64,000 nt of DNA from Pseudoxanthomonas suwonensis 11-1 (GTDB taxonomy: Bacteria > Pseudomonadota > Gammaproteobacteria > Xanthomonadales > Xanthomonadaceae): positions 2,108,001-2,172,000 of the forward strand of contig NC_014924.1 in NCBI RefSeq assembly GCF_000185965.1. Direction: 5' to 3'. Below, piece after piece: positions 16,241-23,050 of this stretch (the stretch's first letter is position 1; the number at the start of each line of letters is the position of its first letter). The notes below the pieces were generated by a model, which was not told the origin of the DNA, ran no database searches, and saw nothing but the letters and a program-made list of their open reading frames with translations. Made by a program: the position numbers and the translations under genes.

Positions 16241-16717
16241 TCACTTGGAGCACCCTGGAATAATTTGCCGGACACCATGTACGGGAAGTCCTGCGGCGCT
16301 TGTCAGCGATACGTTGCACTGATTCCCATGCCTTGTGAAGTGAGCACGGTAAGACTCGCCCTGAACTGGCATAAAACTGTAAGTAATCGTGCATTGCCTT
16401 GAACCATACACGCCAGCGTAGTGAAAGAAGCTAAGAATGAAAGGCTGGCCTGCTGGAACCTGTTTGGTGGTGCCGCCTAGATCATCTCCGCGCGCCAACA
16501 AGCTGAACTGTGCGAGATTTGTGCCATCAGCATTGACAGAGCACTTGTCATCCGAGAATGTTTGGATACGAAGCAAGTCCGCTTTTGCCACCCCGCCAAC
16601 GGATGCTTCATCAGCCGACAAAACTATCGTAGCGGTAGGCCCTTCGTGACGAGGGCTTTGATATGTCGAAACACATCCCGTAAGAATCACCGTTGCGATC
16701 AGGATATCGACTTTCAT
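16241..16717 (-). CDS. cassette gene: small lipoprotein
   Basis: A 158-residue lipoprotein. The ATG at 16717 has a strong GGGGGAG ribosome-binding site and gives a short signal with lipobox (MKVDILIATVILTGC). The mature part has strand pairs and four Cys (DDKCSV, SRQCTI, GNQCNV, IPGCSK), which could form disulfides in the periplasm. The domain is not recognised. The stop falls about 10 bp before the attC. Confidence 0.6.
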   Translation of the reverse strand: MKVDILIATVILTGCVSTYQSPRHEGPTATIVLSADEASVGGVAKADLLRIQTFSDDKCSVNADGTNLAQFSLLARGDDLGGTTKQVPAGQPFILSFFHYAGVYGSRQCTITYSFMPVQGESYRAHFTRHGNQCNVSLTSAAGLPVHGVRQIIPGCSK

Positions 16718-16732
16718 TGGACTCCCCCCAAC

Positions 16733-16844
16733 ACCTAACGCCAGAGTTAAGCCGAGACGCGCAGTGGAGCGAAGCACATGGCAAGCTTTATCTGCCATGT
16801 GGTTTGCGTAACGAAGCGGCTTCGGCTTGAACGATTTGTTAGGC
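16733..16844 (-). repeat. attC site 12 (112 bp)
   Basis: Long-form attC with cores ACCTAAC and GTTAGGC and the CACATGGCAAGCTT...CTGCCATGTG extension. Confidence 0.9.
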
Positions 16845-16877
16845 CCCGGCGCGAATGCTAGGACCCGCATGCTAAGA

Positions 16878-17129
16878 CTACTTGAGCGGGGACAGCCGAC
16901 GCAGCTCGGATAGCTTTCCCCGCGACAAACAGATAACGCACCGCTTGAATCGCTGAGCGCGGACAACAACCTTACCTTCCGCAACCACGTCACCTATGGA
17001 TGTGGTGATGTACTCCCGGCCTCTGCAGATCGGGCATTCCAGGATGCCATCGTGGCGCCGCCGCTTGCGCGTCACTAGGTCAGCAGGAGGACTGCTGCGG
17101 CCCCCATCAATTACTCGGAAGTCAGCCAT
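16878..17129 (-). CDS. cassette gene: small zinc-ribbon protein
   Basis: An 83-residue basic protein with two CxxC pairs (ECPICRGREY and RCVICLSRG) about 35 residues apart. This pattern resembles small phage-type zinc-finger proteins that may bind DNA. No closer family is recognised. Confidence 0.55.
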   Translation of the reverse strand: MADFRVIDGGRSSPPADLVTRKRRRHDGILECPICRGREYITTSIGDVVAEGKVVVRAQRFKRCVICLSRGKLSELRRLSPLK

Positions 17130-17141
17130 GTCTGTCCCGGG

Positions 17142-17201
17142 GCCTAACGCCTGAATTAAGCCGCGCCGCGAAGCGGCGTCGGCTTGAATGAATTGTTAGG
17201 C
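17142..17201 (-). repeat. attC site 11 (60 bp)
   Basis: Cores GCCTAAC and GTTAGGC, stem CGCGCCGCGAAGCGGCGTCG; attC of the HTH-membrane cassette. Confidence 0.9.
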
Positions 17202-17588
17202 CTTGGCAGCTTGTGCCCAAGACTTGTACGCATAGCGAATGGCACCAAACAACAAGAAGAACACTGCCATGTAATACACGGTCGATGGCGCACCCGACAA
17301 GAATGCGGCCAGAAGCATGGTGGAGCCCACAAGCACGAAGGCCGCCCACGTGTCCGGAGTTTGCCGTTGCCTCTTGTCAAGCGGAACGTCAGCCAATGAC
17401 GTTGCCTCTACATCCAGCGCCGCCGCTAAGCAAACTCGGGTCTCCCTAGAGGCAGTGCCGTCAGTCTCCACCCGCTGGATCGTGCGAAGACTCAGACCGG
17501 CGGCATTGGCGAGTTGCTCTTGTGACCAGTTCCTTGCCTCTCTAAGGCGGCGTACGGATGATGGACTTAGCTTCATGTCGGGTCCCAT
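17196..17588 (-). CDS. cassette gene: XRE-type HTH protein with two membrane helices
   Basis: A 130-residue protein. Residues 6-60 are an XRE/Cro HTH (LREARNWSQEQLANAAGLSLRTIQRVE) and residues about 80-125 form two hydrophobic helices (AAFVLVGSTMLLAAFL, VYYMAVFFLLFGAI). This membrane-anchored regulator layout is known in other XRE proteins. The start at 17588 is backed by AGGAG with 7-nt spacing. An 8-bp inverted repeat TGTGTCGG/CCGACACA brackets the roughly 110-bp leader (17600-17607, 17687-17694), so self-regulation from its own promoter is possible. Confidence 0.7.
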   Translation of the reverse strand: MGPDMKLSPSSVRRLREARNWSQEQLANAAGLSLRTIQRVETDGTASRETRVCLAAALDVEATSLADVPLDKRQRQTPDTWAAFVLVGSTMLLAAFLSGAPSTVYYMAVFFLLFGAIRYAYKSWAQAAKA

Positions 17589-17599
17589 TGGTCAGCTCC

Positions 17600-17694
17600 T
17601 GTGTCGGGAGCCCTGAGTGTTAAGTCTGAAGCCGCCTTTTACCACGACAATCGCCTGACTTTCACCCGCCAACGGGCTGACGGTTACCGACACA
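17600..17694 (-). promoter_or_regulatory. candidate promoter/operator region of the HTH-membrane cassette
   Basis: This is the longest leader between an attC and a start codon in the array. It contains the inverted repeat TGTGTCGG (17600-17607) and CCGACACA (17687-17694), 79 bp apart. Weak -35-like TTGTCG on the minus strand has no good -10 partner. It may hold an internal cassette promoter with operators for the encoded regulator; this is inference. Confidence 0.3.
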
Positions 17695-17696
17695 AG

Positions 17697-17756
17697 GCCT
17701 AACGCCTGAGTTAAGCGGAGCCGCGAAGCGGCTTCCGCTTGAACGAATAGTTAGGC
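17697..17756 (-). repeat. attC site 10 (60 bp)
   Basis: Cores GCCTAAC and GTTAGGC, with a matched change in both arms (GCGGAGCCGCGAAGCGGCTTCCGC) that keeps pairing; attC of the ORF-less cassette. Confidence 0.9.
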
Positions 17757-17935
17757 CAGCGCCATGACAGAAGCGCGGCCTGCAACGCGGGCAAGCCCGC
17801 GACCTGATTGCCTGAGATGCTCACCAACCCGGCGCCTTCCCCGCGCCCTGGCCGATGCGATGACGCACACCACCTGCCCATTGCGATTCCCCTGCCGAAG
17901 CCCAACGCCCCATCCCCTGCTACCAAACACCCCAA
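17757..17935 (-). other. integron cassette without a convincing gene
   Basis: About 180 bp between two attC sites. The only minus-strand frame that spans it starts at TTG (17935), lacks a ribosome-binding site, has atypical composition and reads through the attC. A plus-strand frame (17764-17985) is equally unconvincing. It may be a non-coding, regulatory or promoter-carrying cassette, or a decayed gene. Confidence 0.5.
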
Positions 17936-17995
17936 CCCTAACGCTTGAGTTAAGCCGCGCCGCGAAGCGGCGTCGGCTTGAATGATTTGTTAGCA
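17936..17995 (-). repeat. attC site 9 (60 bp)
   Basis: Cores CCCTAAC and GTTAGCA, stem CGCGCCGCGAAGCGGCGTCG; attC of the 257-residue hypothetical cassette. Confidence 0.9.
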
Positions 17996-17996
17996 C

Positions 17997-18770
17997 TCAC
18001 TCTACGATCACTAGCTCGCAAGAGAAGTACGTTCGTGCAAGATAGGCAGCCGACTCTATCAGATTGCGTCTCTGAGCGATGGCTTCGGCATCCGCGGTCG
18101 GACCAGACCCCAACCCTGCCTCCCCGGAGCGCCTGCGTATCACATCAACCATTTTGCGGGTCAGGGCAGAGAGACCTTCCTCTCCTAAGTCTCGACCTCG
18201 ATCTCGGTTGCGTAGTGTCTCTAATGCGGACGTCAAGCTTGTTCGTTCAAGCTTCTTCGGCTCCTCTGAGCATCGATACCCGTATGTGCTGCCTTTCTCG
18301 AAGACGACATAGTGGTCATCTGGGTCTGGTAGAGACCCAATGGCTGAAGGAGCAAATGCTGCGGAGTTCTTCACCACGTTGCGAGCCAGGTAGTACCGAT
18401 TCAGTTCTTTCGGAAGATGAAACTCTGGTGCAATGTAGTAGACAGCTTCTCCCGTAGCCTCAAGGTCAAGAAGAAGTTGGTGTTGTTGAGAGTGCCTAAG
18501 CGGACGCAGGTGCATCCGGTAATAGGGGAGCTTCAGCGAGAGAGAAATATGCTCTTTTGCACTTTTTCGACTCAGGTAGTCACTGAGTTTGAATTGAAGG
18601 AACACCGGGATTCCCTTAAAGGGAATCTTTACGTCGTATCCACCGCCCTTCTTTCCTTCTTCATACAGCGAAGGGAATGTGGGCGCAGCAACTACTCGAG
18701 ACTTGTGATTCGCAACGAGCTCCTCAGTGACGGCGTATCCGTAGGAGAACTCAGAAATATCGGGTTTCAA
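17997..18770 (-). CDS. cassette gene: large hypothetical protein (257 aa)
   Basis: The largest cassette protein here, soluble, mixed alpha/beta. N-terminal sequence FSYGYAVTEELVAN, a GGGYDVKIPFKGIPVFLQFKLSDYL segment and a strand block VYYIAPEFHLPKEL...YYLARNVV suggest a compact enzymatic or binding domain. The C-terminal third is helical and Arg-rich (RRRSGEAGLG...). I do not recognise the family. Lower GC and A+T-rich codons compared with the chromosome point to foreign origin. Confidence 0.55.
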   Translation of the reverse strand: MKPDISEFSYGYAVTEELVANHKSRVVAAPTFPSLYEEGKKGGGYDVKIPFKGIPVFLQFKLSDYLSRKSAKEHISLSLKLPYYRMHLRPLRHSQQHQLLLDLEATGEAVYYIAPEFHLPKELNRYYLARNVVKNSAAFAPSAIGSLPDPDDHYVVFEKGSTYGYRCSEEPKKLERTSLTSALETLRNRDRGRDLGEEGLSALTRKMVDVIRRRSGEAGLGSGPTADAEAIAQRRNLIESAAYLARTYFSCELVIVE

Positions 18771-18786
18771 CGGTGCCTCCAGTGAG

Positions 18787-18846
18787 TGCTAACACCTGAG
18801 TTAAGCCGCGCCGCGAAGCGGCGTCGGCTTGGACGAATTGTTAGGC
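18787..18846 (-). repeat. attC site 8 (60 bp)
   Basis: Cores TGCTAAC and GTTAGGC with GGACGAATT in the right arm, as in the site at 19404; attC of the adhesin-E-like cassette. Confidence 0.9.
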
Positions 18847-18872
18847 CTTACTGCGAGGCACCTGCGCGCTCG

Positions 18873-19367
18873 TTACTTGGGTGCTGTGTCGACCTGACTG
18901 TCCTGATAGCGGACCCAGTTGTCACGCGCTTTGAAAACGTCATTCGAATCGAGCTTAAAGTATCCCTTGTTCGCCTCACGCGGGAAGTTTGCACCACACG
19001 CAATCTTTAGCACTGCTTCGCCCGTGGTATCAGGCGTAACAGGAGACGGTGACGAAGGTTTGTTATTCGACTCGATGAATTCGCCACTGTTGTTGTAGGT
19101 GGACCACGACAGTGTCTGGATCGTGCGGCCAGAGCAGTTGATTCGCCAGCGGATCGCGGTCGCCCAAGAGCCGTCCGTGTCTGGTTGGCGTGTCCGTACT
19201 GTCTTCACCCACACTGATACGCCGCCAGGAGACTTTTCGACGGTGTCTGCGTCAAAGAAATACAGGGTCTTGTCGTTGCCGGCTTCCAAGTAGTTCCACG
19301 TTGCTGCCGAGGCGTGACCTCCGGCCAAGAGCAGAGCAATACCGACGAGAGTGAGTCGCTTCCTCAT
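18873..19367 (-). CDS. cassette gene: secreted surface-adhesin-E-like protein
   Basis: A 164-residue exported protein; ATG 19367 follows GGGGGA and gives the signal MRKRLTLVGIALLLAGGHASA. The mature sequence WNYLEAGNDKTLYFFDADTVE, then VSVWVKTV and RWRINCSGRTIQTLSW, has the short-strand layout of the surface-adhesin E domain found in many small periplasmic/outer-membrane proteins. Two Cys may form a disulfide. The family name does not prove adhesion. Confidence 0.65.
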   Translation of the reverse strand: MRKRLTLVGIALLLAGGHASAATWNYLEAGNDKTLYFFDADTVEKSPGGVSVWVKTVRTRQPDTDGSWATAIRWRINCSGRTIQTLSWSTYNNSGEFIESNNKPSSPSPVTPDTTGEAVLKIACGANFPREANKGYFKLDSNDVFKARDNWVRYQDSQVDTAPK

Positions 19368-19403
19368 ATTTCCCCCAAGTTGAAACATGGTGTTGATTGT
19401 AAG

Positions 19404-19463
19404 GCCTAACACCTGAGTTAAGCCGCGCCGCGAAGCGGCGTCGGCTTGGACGAATTGTTAGGC
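19404..19463 (-). repeat. attC site 7 (60 bp)
   Basis: Cores GCCTAAC and GTTAGGC, stem CGCGCCGCGAAGCGGCGTCG; attC of the DUF4160-like cassette. Confidence 0.9.
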
Positions 19464-19841
19464 CCCGCCCCGGAGTTCTGCGAGCAGCGCCATGTCTGGG
19501 GCGCCATCTTGCAGGGAGCGCCAGGCAGCCAGCAACTGGTCCTTGTGCGCGGCAATCCACGCCAGGACGATCGCTTCTTCACGCGATCCGAGCCGGCCCT
19601 CAAGTCGCTTAGGAGGATCTAGCGAAAAGCTCGCTGAGTGATGTTCTCTACCGTGATCGACGTGCAGGTGCGGGAGCGGGTGACCCTTCTCTTGGTACAT
19701 CTTCAGCTTGAGTCGTTGGACCTTGCGAAGTAGATAGGCGTTGAAGCCTCTGCCAAGCCTCGGATCGCCCATCGGCGGCTTAACGACGCCGAGCGAGCTT
19801 TGAAGCTGTTTCGCTAGTTCCGCAAACAGTTCTTCTGCCAT
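19458..19841 (-). CDS. cassette gene: DUF4160-like protein
   Basis: A 127-residue soluble protein. The segment MYQEKGHPLPHLHVDHGREHH, then a small-strand region, GRLGSREEAIVLAWIAAHKDQLLAAW, fits the DUF4160 pattern (H-x-PPHxHV followed by a Leu/Trp helix). It has an extra N-terminal part of about 45 residues. DUF4160 proteins often sit with DUF2442 partners in toxin-antitoxin-like pairs, but no partner is seen in this cassette. The stop is in the attC core. Confidence 0.65.
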   Translation of the reverse strand: MAEELFAELAKQLQSSLGVVKPPMGDPRLGRGFNAYLLRKVQRLKLKMYQEKGHPLPHLHVDHGREHHSASFSLDPPKRLEGRLGSREEAIVLAWIAAHKDQLLAAWRSLQDGAPDMALLAELRGGA

Positions 19842-19845
19842 AGGG

Positions 19846-19905
19846 GCCTAACGCCTGAATTAAGCCGAGCCGCGAAGCGGCTTCGGCTTGAATGAATTGT
19901 TAGAA
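19846..19905 (-). repeat. attC site 6 (60 bp)
   Basis: Cores GCCTAAC and GTTAGAA, stem CGAGCCGCGAAGCGGCTTCG; attC of the 19912-20601 lipoprotein cassette. Confidence 0.9.
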
Positions 19906-19911
19906 CACAAC

Positions 19912-20601
19912 CTACAATCCCTTGTTCTTCTCGGCCTCACCCTCTGCGACACAGTCCGGCATGTTCTGGAACTCGTAGCGCATGACTAAGTAGCCAGTCG
20001 ACATGTCGGTAGCGCCAGCTTCGAGTGCAATTGAGTCTAGATTGCTTGTCAGGTTTGAGCCCTCCTCGGTGCTCCAAAGCTTTGCGAGCGTTCGATTCTT
20101 CTTGAGGAGGTGCATCATCCAGAATTCAGGAGAGTCGTAACGCTCGCTAGTAAAGTCATACTTCTTGCCTTTTCCATATTTGCTGGTAATGGCTTTATCT
20201 AGCGCGTCAAATGCGCTCCGGACTTCATAGCCAGTGTCGCCAGATTGAATGTCCTTACCAATTGCTACGATTTTGCATAGGCCGCTTTTCTGAGAAAAGA
20301 GTAGCGAATAGGACTCAAAATCCGGGTGGGGAACGGGGACAGAGCTAGCGCGGTATATGCCTTGGCCCTGGTCGCTTTCTTCGAGACTGGGGATAGCTGC
20401 CTTAGCCTCTGCGGGAGATAGCCCCATCCTTAGTCCGAACGGGCCGTCATACGTTACGTGCGCTGCCGCCGGAGAGGGCTGCGGTGCAGCAGGATGTTCC
20501 GCTTGTGCGGAAGTGCTGGCAGGGCTCGCGTTCGGCTGGCACCCGGAGAGTGCAATGATGGAAATCAGGCATACAACCGCTTTTCGCTGCTGGAAGCGCA
20601 T
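19912..20601 (-). CDS. cassette gene: lipoprotein
   Basis: A 229-residue lipoprotein with signal and lipobox (CLISIIALSGC), then a Pro/Ala/Ser-rich linker and a soluble domain (FGLRMGLSPAEAKAAIPSLEE..., FWMMHLLKKNRTLAKLW). The GLSPAEAKAAI segment resembles a recurrent motif in periplasmic proteins of unknown function. The C-terminus is charged (EGEAEKNKGL). No function assigned. Confidence 0.6.
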   Translation of the reverse strand: MRFQQRKAVVCLISIIALSGCQPNASPASTSAQAEHPAAPQPSPAAAHVTYDGPFGLRMGLSPAEAKAAIPSLEESDQGQGIYRASSVPVPHPDFESYSLLFSQKSGLCKIVAIGKDIQSGDTGYEVRSAFDALDKAITSKYGKGKKYDFTSERYDSPEFWMMHLLKKNRTLAKLWSTEEGSNLTSNLDSIALEAGATDMSTGYLVMRYEFQNMPDCVAEGEAEKNKGL

Positions 20602-20617
20602 AAATCCCCCTATTGTG

Positions 20618-20677
20618 TTCTAACACCGGAGTTAAGCCGCGCCACGAAGTGGCGTCGGCTTGAACGAACTGTTAGGC
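20618..20677 (-). repeat. attC site 5 (60 bp)
   Basis: Cores TTCTAAC and GTTAGGC with a compensated stem change (GCGCCACGAAGTGGCGTC). Confidence 0.9.
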
Positions 20678-21061
20678 CTGCTGCCACGTGCCATAAGGAA
20701 CTAAGGCTTCAATGGGCGGCAGGCTTGATGGTGTTGCCAGGCCGTCAATGGACCATAAGTCCAAACCGGCAAGCAACCCTTGCTGCTCGAAAACGAACGC
20801 GCCGAAAAGATTGCCCTGTGAACCTTGCCATTGGAAGTCCGACAGGACGTGCATTGCCGCCTCAGTGGGCCGCTTGCCGGAGATGGCAAAGTCGATGCTG
20901 GCACAGCCGCACGAACAGCGGGACACAACAGCGGCTTGGTCGAGTTGGGGCAAGAACTGACTTGCCTCAGGATTGCCGTGCTCCAGAAGCCAGCGAACAA
21001 CTGCGACCTCACTCTCGGTAAGGGCACGGCTCTCTGGGATTCTGGAAACCGAGTGATTCAT
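20672..21061 (-). CDS. cassette gene: hypothetical protein with CxCGC motif
   Basis: A 129-residue soluble protein. An N-terminal helix (LTESEVAVVRWLLEHG) is followed by SRCSCGCASIDF, a possible metal-binding or redox Cys cluster, and a strand-rich half with FEQQGLLAGLDLWSIDG. I do not recognise a named family. The stop is provided by the attC core. Confidence 0.6.
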   Translation of the reverse strand: MNHSVSRIPESRALTESEVAVVRWLLEHGNPEASQFLPQLDQAAVVSRCSCGCASIDFAISGKRPTEAAMHVLSDFQWQGSQGNLFGAFVFEQQGLLAGLDLWSIDGLATPSSLPPIEALVPYGTWQQA

Positions 21062-21069
21062 CTAAGCAG

Positions 21070-21129
21070 GCCTAACGCCTGAATTAAGGCGCGCCGCGAA
21101 GCGGCGTCGGCTTGAATGAATTGTTAGCG
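21070..21129 (-). repeat. attC site 4 (60 bp)
   Basis: Cores GCCTAAC and GTTAGCG with the GAATTAAGGCGCGCC variant also seen at 9102 and 14713. Confidence 0.9.
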
Positions 21130-21456
21130 CCCATCAAGTGTACGGGCGACGCGCAAGTCGAATGCCTTGCCTATCAAGTCCGACTGAACCTTGTCAGAGG
21201 CTTTGTAAAGGAAGACAACTTCACCGTCCGGTGAGACACGGCTCGGGCCGTCCGAACTCTTGGAGAGAAAAACTACTTCGAGGGTGTTCGGATCAGCGTC
21301 ACCCGTGAAGCTAGTGGCCGGGACGTCAATGTCCATGACCGCAACGAGCCTAGTCTCTTCCATGATCTTTGCCCTCAGAGCGGCTTGATCCGCCTGCTCG
21401 TCTGCGGCAGGAAGATGAGCGGAGATTAGCAAGGCCAGAAGCGCAGTGAGACGCAT
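21124..21456 (-). CDS. cassette gene: small secreted protein
   Basis: A 110-residue exported protein; ATG 21456 follows GAGGTG and gives the signal MRLTALLALLISAHLPAA. The mature part is acidic and strand-rich (TRLVAVMDIDVPATSFTGD, LEVVFLSKSS, GEVVFLYKAS), with two similar VVFL(S/Y)K segments that look like a short internal repeat. Function unknown. Confidence 0.55.
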   Translation of the reverse strand: MRLTALLALLISAHLPAADEQADQAALRAKIMEETRLVAVMDIDVPATSFTGDADPNTLEVVFLSKSSDGPSRVSPDGEVVFLYKASDKVQSDLIGKAFDLRVARTLDGR

Positions 21457-21473
21457 TGAAATCACCTCGTGGG

Positions 21474-21533
21474 TGCTAACGCCTGAATTAAGCCGCGCCG
21501 CAAAGCGGCGTCGGCTTGAATGAATTGTTAGGC
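21474..21533 (-). repeat. attC site 3 (60 bp)
   Basis: Cores TGCTAAC and GTTAGGC, loop variant GCAAAGC instead of GCGAAGC. Confidence 0.9.
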
Positions 21534-21884
21534 GGCTGAGTCAAGTCGTTCAACAGCTATTCTTGCCGCATCGCTTACAGCCAGCCACCCTGGATCTTGC
21601 CGCCAATCTGGCCATTCTTGTGACAAATTTGGAAGATGCTGCTCGAACACTCCGTGGAATTCAGCGAGAATTGCCAATTCTCCAGCGGAGAAGCACTCTC
21701 GCCACTCACGTTGCCCGCGATCCCATGTCTCCTGCGGATATCTGGGTGGACAGATCTTCTCCGCGGGGAAGTAAAGGTCATTGAACCACCCGCAGATGAG
21801 TTCATTTGGCCCAACGACCTCATTGAGATTAGCGAGATCGTCAAGGTGTTCGCGGATCGATGCGTGGTAAGCGAGTTGCCCCAT
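21528..21884 (-). CDS. cassette gene: hypothetical protein, Trp-rich
   Basis: A 118-residue soluble acidic protein with many Trp/Tyr residues (LICGWFNDLYFP, QREWRECF, EWPDWRQDPGWL). A helical hairpin is likely (HASIREHLDDLANL...GELAILAEFHGVFEQHL). Family not recognised. The stop lies in the attC core. Confidence 0.5.
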   Translation of the reverse strand: MGQLAYHASIREHLDDLANLNEVVGPNELICGWFNDLYFPAEKICPPRYPQETWDRGQREWRECFSAGELAILAEFHGVFEQHLPNLSQEWPDWRQDPGWLAVSDAARIAVERLDSAA

Positions 21885-21888
21885 AGCC

Positions 21889-21948
21889 GCCTAACGCCTG
21901 AATTAAGCCGACCCGCGAAGCAGGTTCGGCTTGAATGAATAGTTAGGG
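21889..21948 (-). repeat. attC site 2 (60 bp)
   Basis: Cores GCCTAAC and GTTAGGG; one stem mismatch (GAAGCAGGTTCG) against the sister copy at 8381. Confidence 0.9.
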
Positions 21949-21976
21949 GGCATACGCGATGCCCGAGAGCTACTCA

Positions 21977-22207
21977 TTATGGCGAGGTCAGTCGGCGCCA
22001 GCCAAGCAGAAACAGACTGGCGGCAGCAGCCATAAAAAGGAGCGAAACAGCTACTTGTCCAAAGGCATAGCCATGCTCATAGGCCGAGCTCGAAGCGTCC
22101 GCCAGTACCGCCGAAACGCTTGTCACGAAAAGCTTTACGCCGCGGAGCAAGAAGACACAGCCCGAGAAAAAGCAGAGGTGGGGGAGATATCTACGCAGGA
22201 TCGCCAT
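21977..22207 (-). CDS. cassette gene: small two-helix membrane protein (copy 1)
   Basis: A 76-residue protein nearly identical to that at 8469-8699, with hydrophobic segments at about 10-35 and 50-70. It is the second cassette from attI, so it is probably the newer or better expressed of the two copies. Function unknown; the retention of an intact frame in both copies suggests recent duplication. Confidence 0.6.
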   Translation of the reverse strand: MAILRRYLPHLCFFSGCVFLLRGVKLFVTSVSAVLADASSSAYEHGYAFGQVAVSLLFMAAAASLFLLGWRRLTSP

Positions 22208-22250
22208 GACACAGCCGACAAGTGAATGGACAGGGGAATCTATACATGCC

Positions 22251-22362
22251 GCCTAACACCTAGGTTAAGCCGAGACGCGCAGTGGAGCCAGCCACATGGC
22301 AAGCTTCACCTGCCATGTGGCTGGTGGAACGAAGCGGCTTCGGCTTGAACGCATTGTTAGGC
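22251..22362 (-). repeat. attC site 1 (112 bp, attI-proximal)
   Basis: Long-form attC with cores GCCTAAC and GTTAGGC and the CACATGGCAAGCTT...CTGCCATGTG extension. It belongs to the first cassette. Confidence 0.9.
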
Positions 22363-22956
22363 AGCTCCGTCATAGTGGAGCAAGTTTTTAGATCTGCGAA
22401 ACCTGCCAAGCTCTGCCGCCCAGGCGTGACTCACTTCTAAGAGAGTGAATGCTAGGGGCCGGACGCATTCCGGAGTGAAGAATGAGTTCTCCGGCCCAAG
22501 GTCACGATTAATGAACTCAAAGATGTCGCCATGGCAGATGTTGTTTCGTTGTCGGACAACCTCCACATCTACGCGATTTGGCTTCACTGTTTGGAGTTTG
22601 CCCAAGAAATCTGCTTCTCCGGGAAATGCGAGCGCTTCCACAGGCATGCCAACTTCTTGGGCGTTTAGGATTAGGTTATTGCTCAAGACGCGGTACGGAG
22701 ATAGACCATCAAGTGGCTCCCCGTCTGGCGCTCCTGACACTTGGGCGATGGTGACTCGCAAACTAGCTTCGATGCCATTGAGCAACGAAGACAATCCGGG
22801 AATGTAGTACTCATTCCTGATCGCGTCCAAGCCTTGAACAAAGAACCAATGGAACTCTGCCGCGCAGAGAGTCTCGAGGAAGTGGTTTCGCTCCTCCCAC
22901 CAGGGCGCGTTATGAGCGAAGTGATCAATGATGTGTTGAGCGTGGGACTTGTCCAT
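22357..22956 (-). CDS. first cassette gene: HEPN-like protein
   Basis: A 199-residue helical protein in the position closest to attI, where integron expression is highest. Near residue 140 it has RQRNNICHGD, an Rx4H motif (R-N-N-I-C-H) preceded by a long helix, typical of HEPN-domain proteins such as MAE_28990/ApeA-like or RiboL-PSP-HEPN families. The N-terminal region (WEERNHFLETLCAAEFHWFF) is aromatic and helical. A ribonuclease role in stress or phage defence is plausible, but unproven. The stop overlaps the attC core and the start is 6-7 bp from the attI core. Confidence 0.6.
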   Translation of the reverse strand: MDKSHAQHIIDHFAHNAPWWEERNHFLETLCAAEFHWFFVQGLDAIRNEYYIPGLSSLLNGIEASLRVTIAQVSGAPDGEPLDGLSPYRVLSNNLILNAQEVGMPVEALAFPGEADFLGKLQTVKPNRVDVEVVRQRNNICHGDIFEFINRDLGPENSFFTPECVRPLAFTLLEVSHAWAAELGRFRRSKNLLHYDGAA

Positions 22957-22962
22957 TCTTCT

Positions 22963-23050
22963 GCCTAACTACCAGTAGACCCCGACAAGGGGCGTAGCGC
23001 GAGTCTGCAGAGCGGCTGCTGTGGCGTCAATCAGGGGAAAACCCTACTGG
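22963..23050 (-). other. attI recombination region
   Basis: GCCTAAC at 22963-22969 (GTTAGGC on the cassette strand) marks the crossover between attI and the first cassette. Next to it CCAGTAG (22972-22978) and CTACTGG (23044-23050) form an inverted pair that may be integrase-binding sites. The region lies between the cassette array and the intI start. Its outer limit is an estimate. Confidence 0.65.

Noticed and set aside
17711..17996. Genes in the ORF-less cassette on either strand
   Set aside because: TTG start or attC-internal starts only, no ribosome-binding site, unusual composition, read-through of attC.
7697..22362. CRISPR array from regularly repeated palindromes
   Set aside because: Spacing is irregular (300-700 bp), units contain genes and recombination cores, and an integron integrase is adjacent; these are attC sites.
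23019..23034. LexA box CTGT-n8-TCAG before intI
   Set aside because: One mismatch to the enterobacterial consensus, and xanthomonads use a different LexA site; too weak to claim SOS control.
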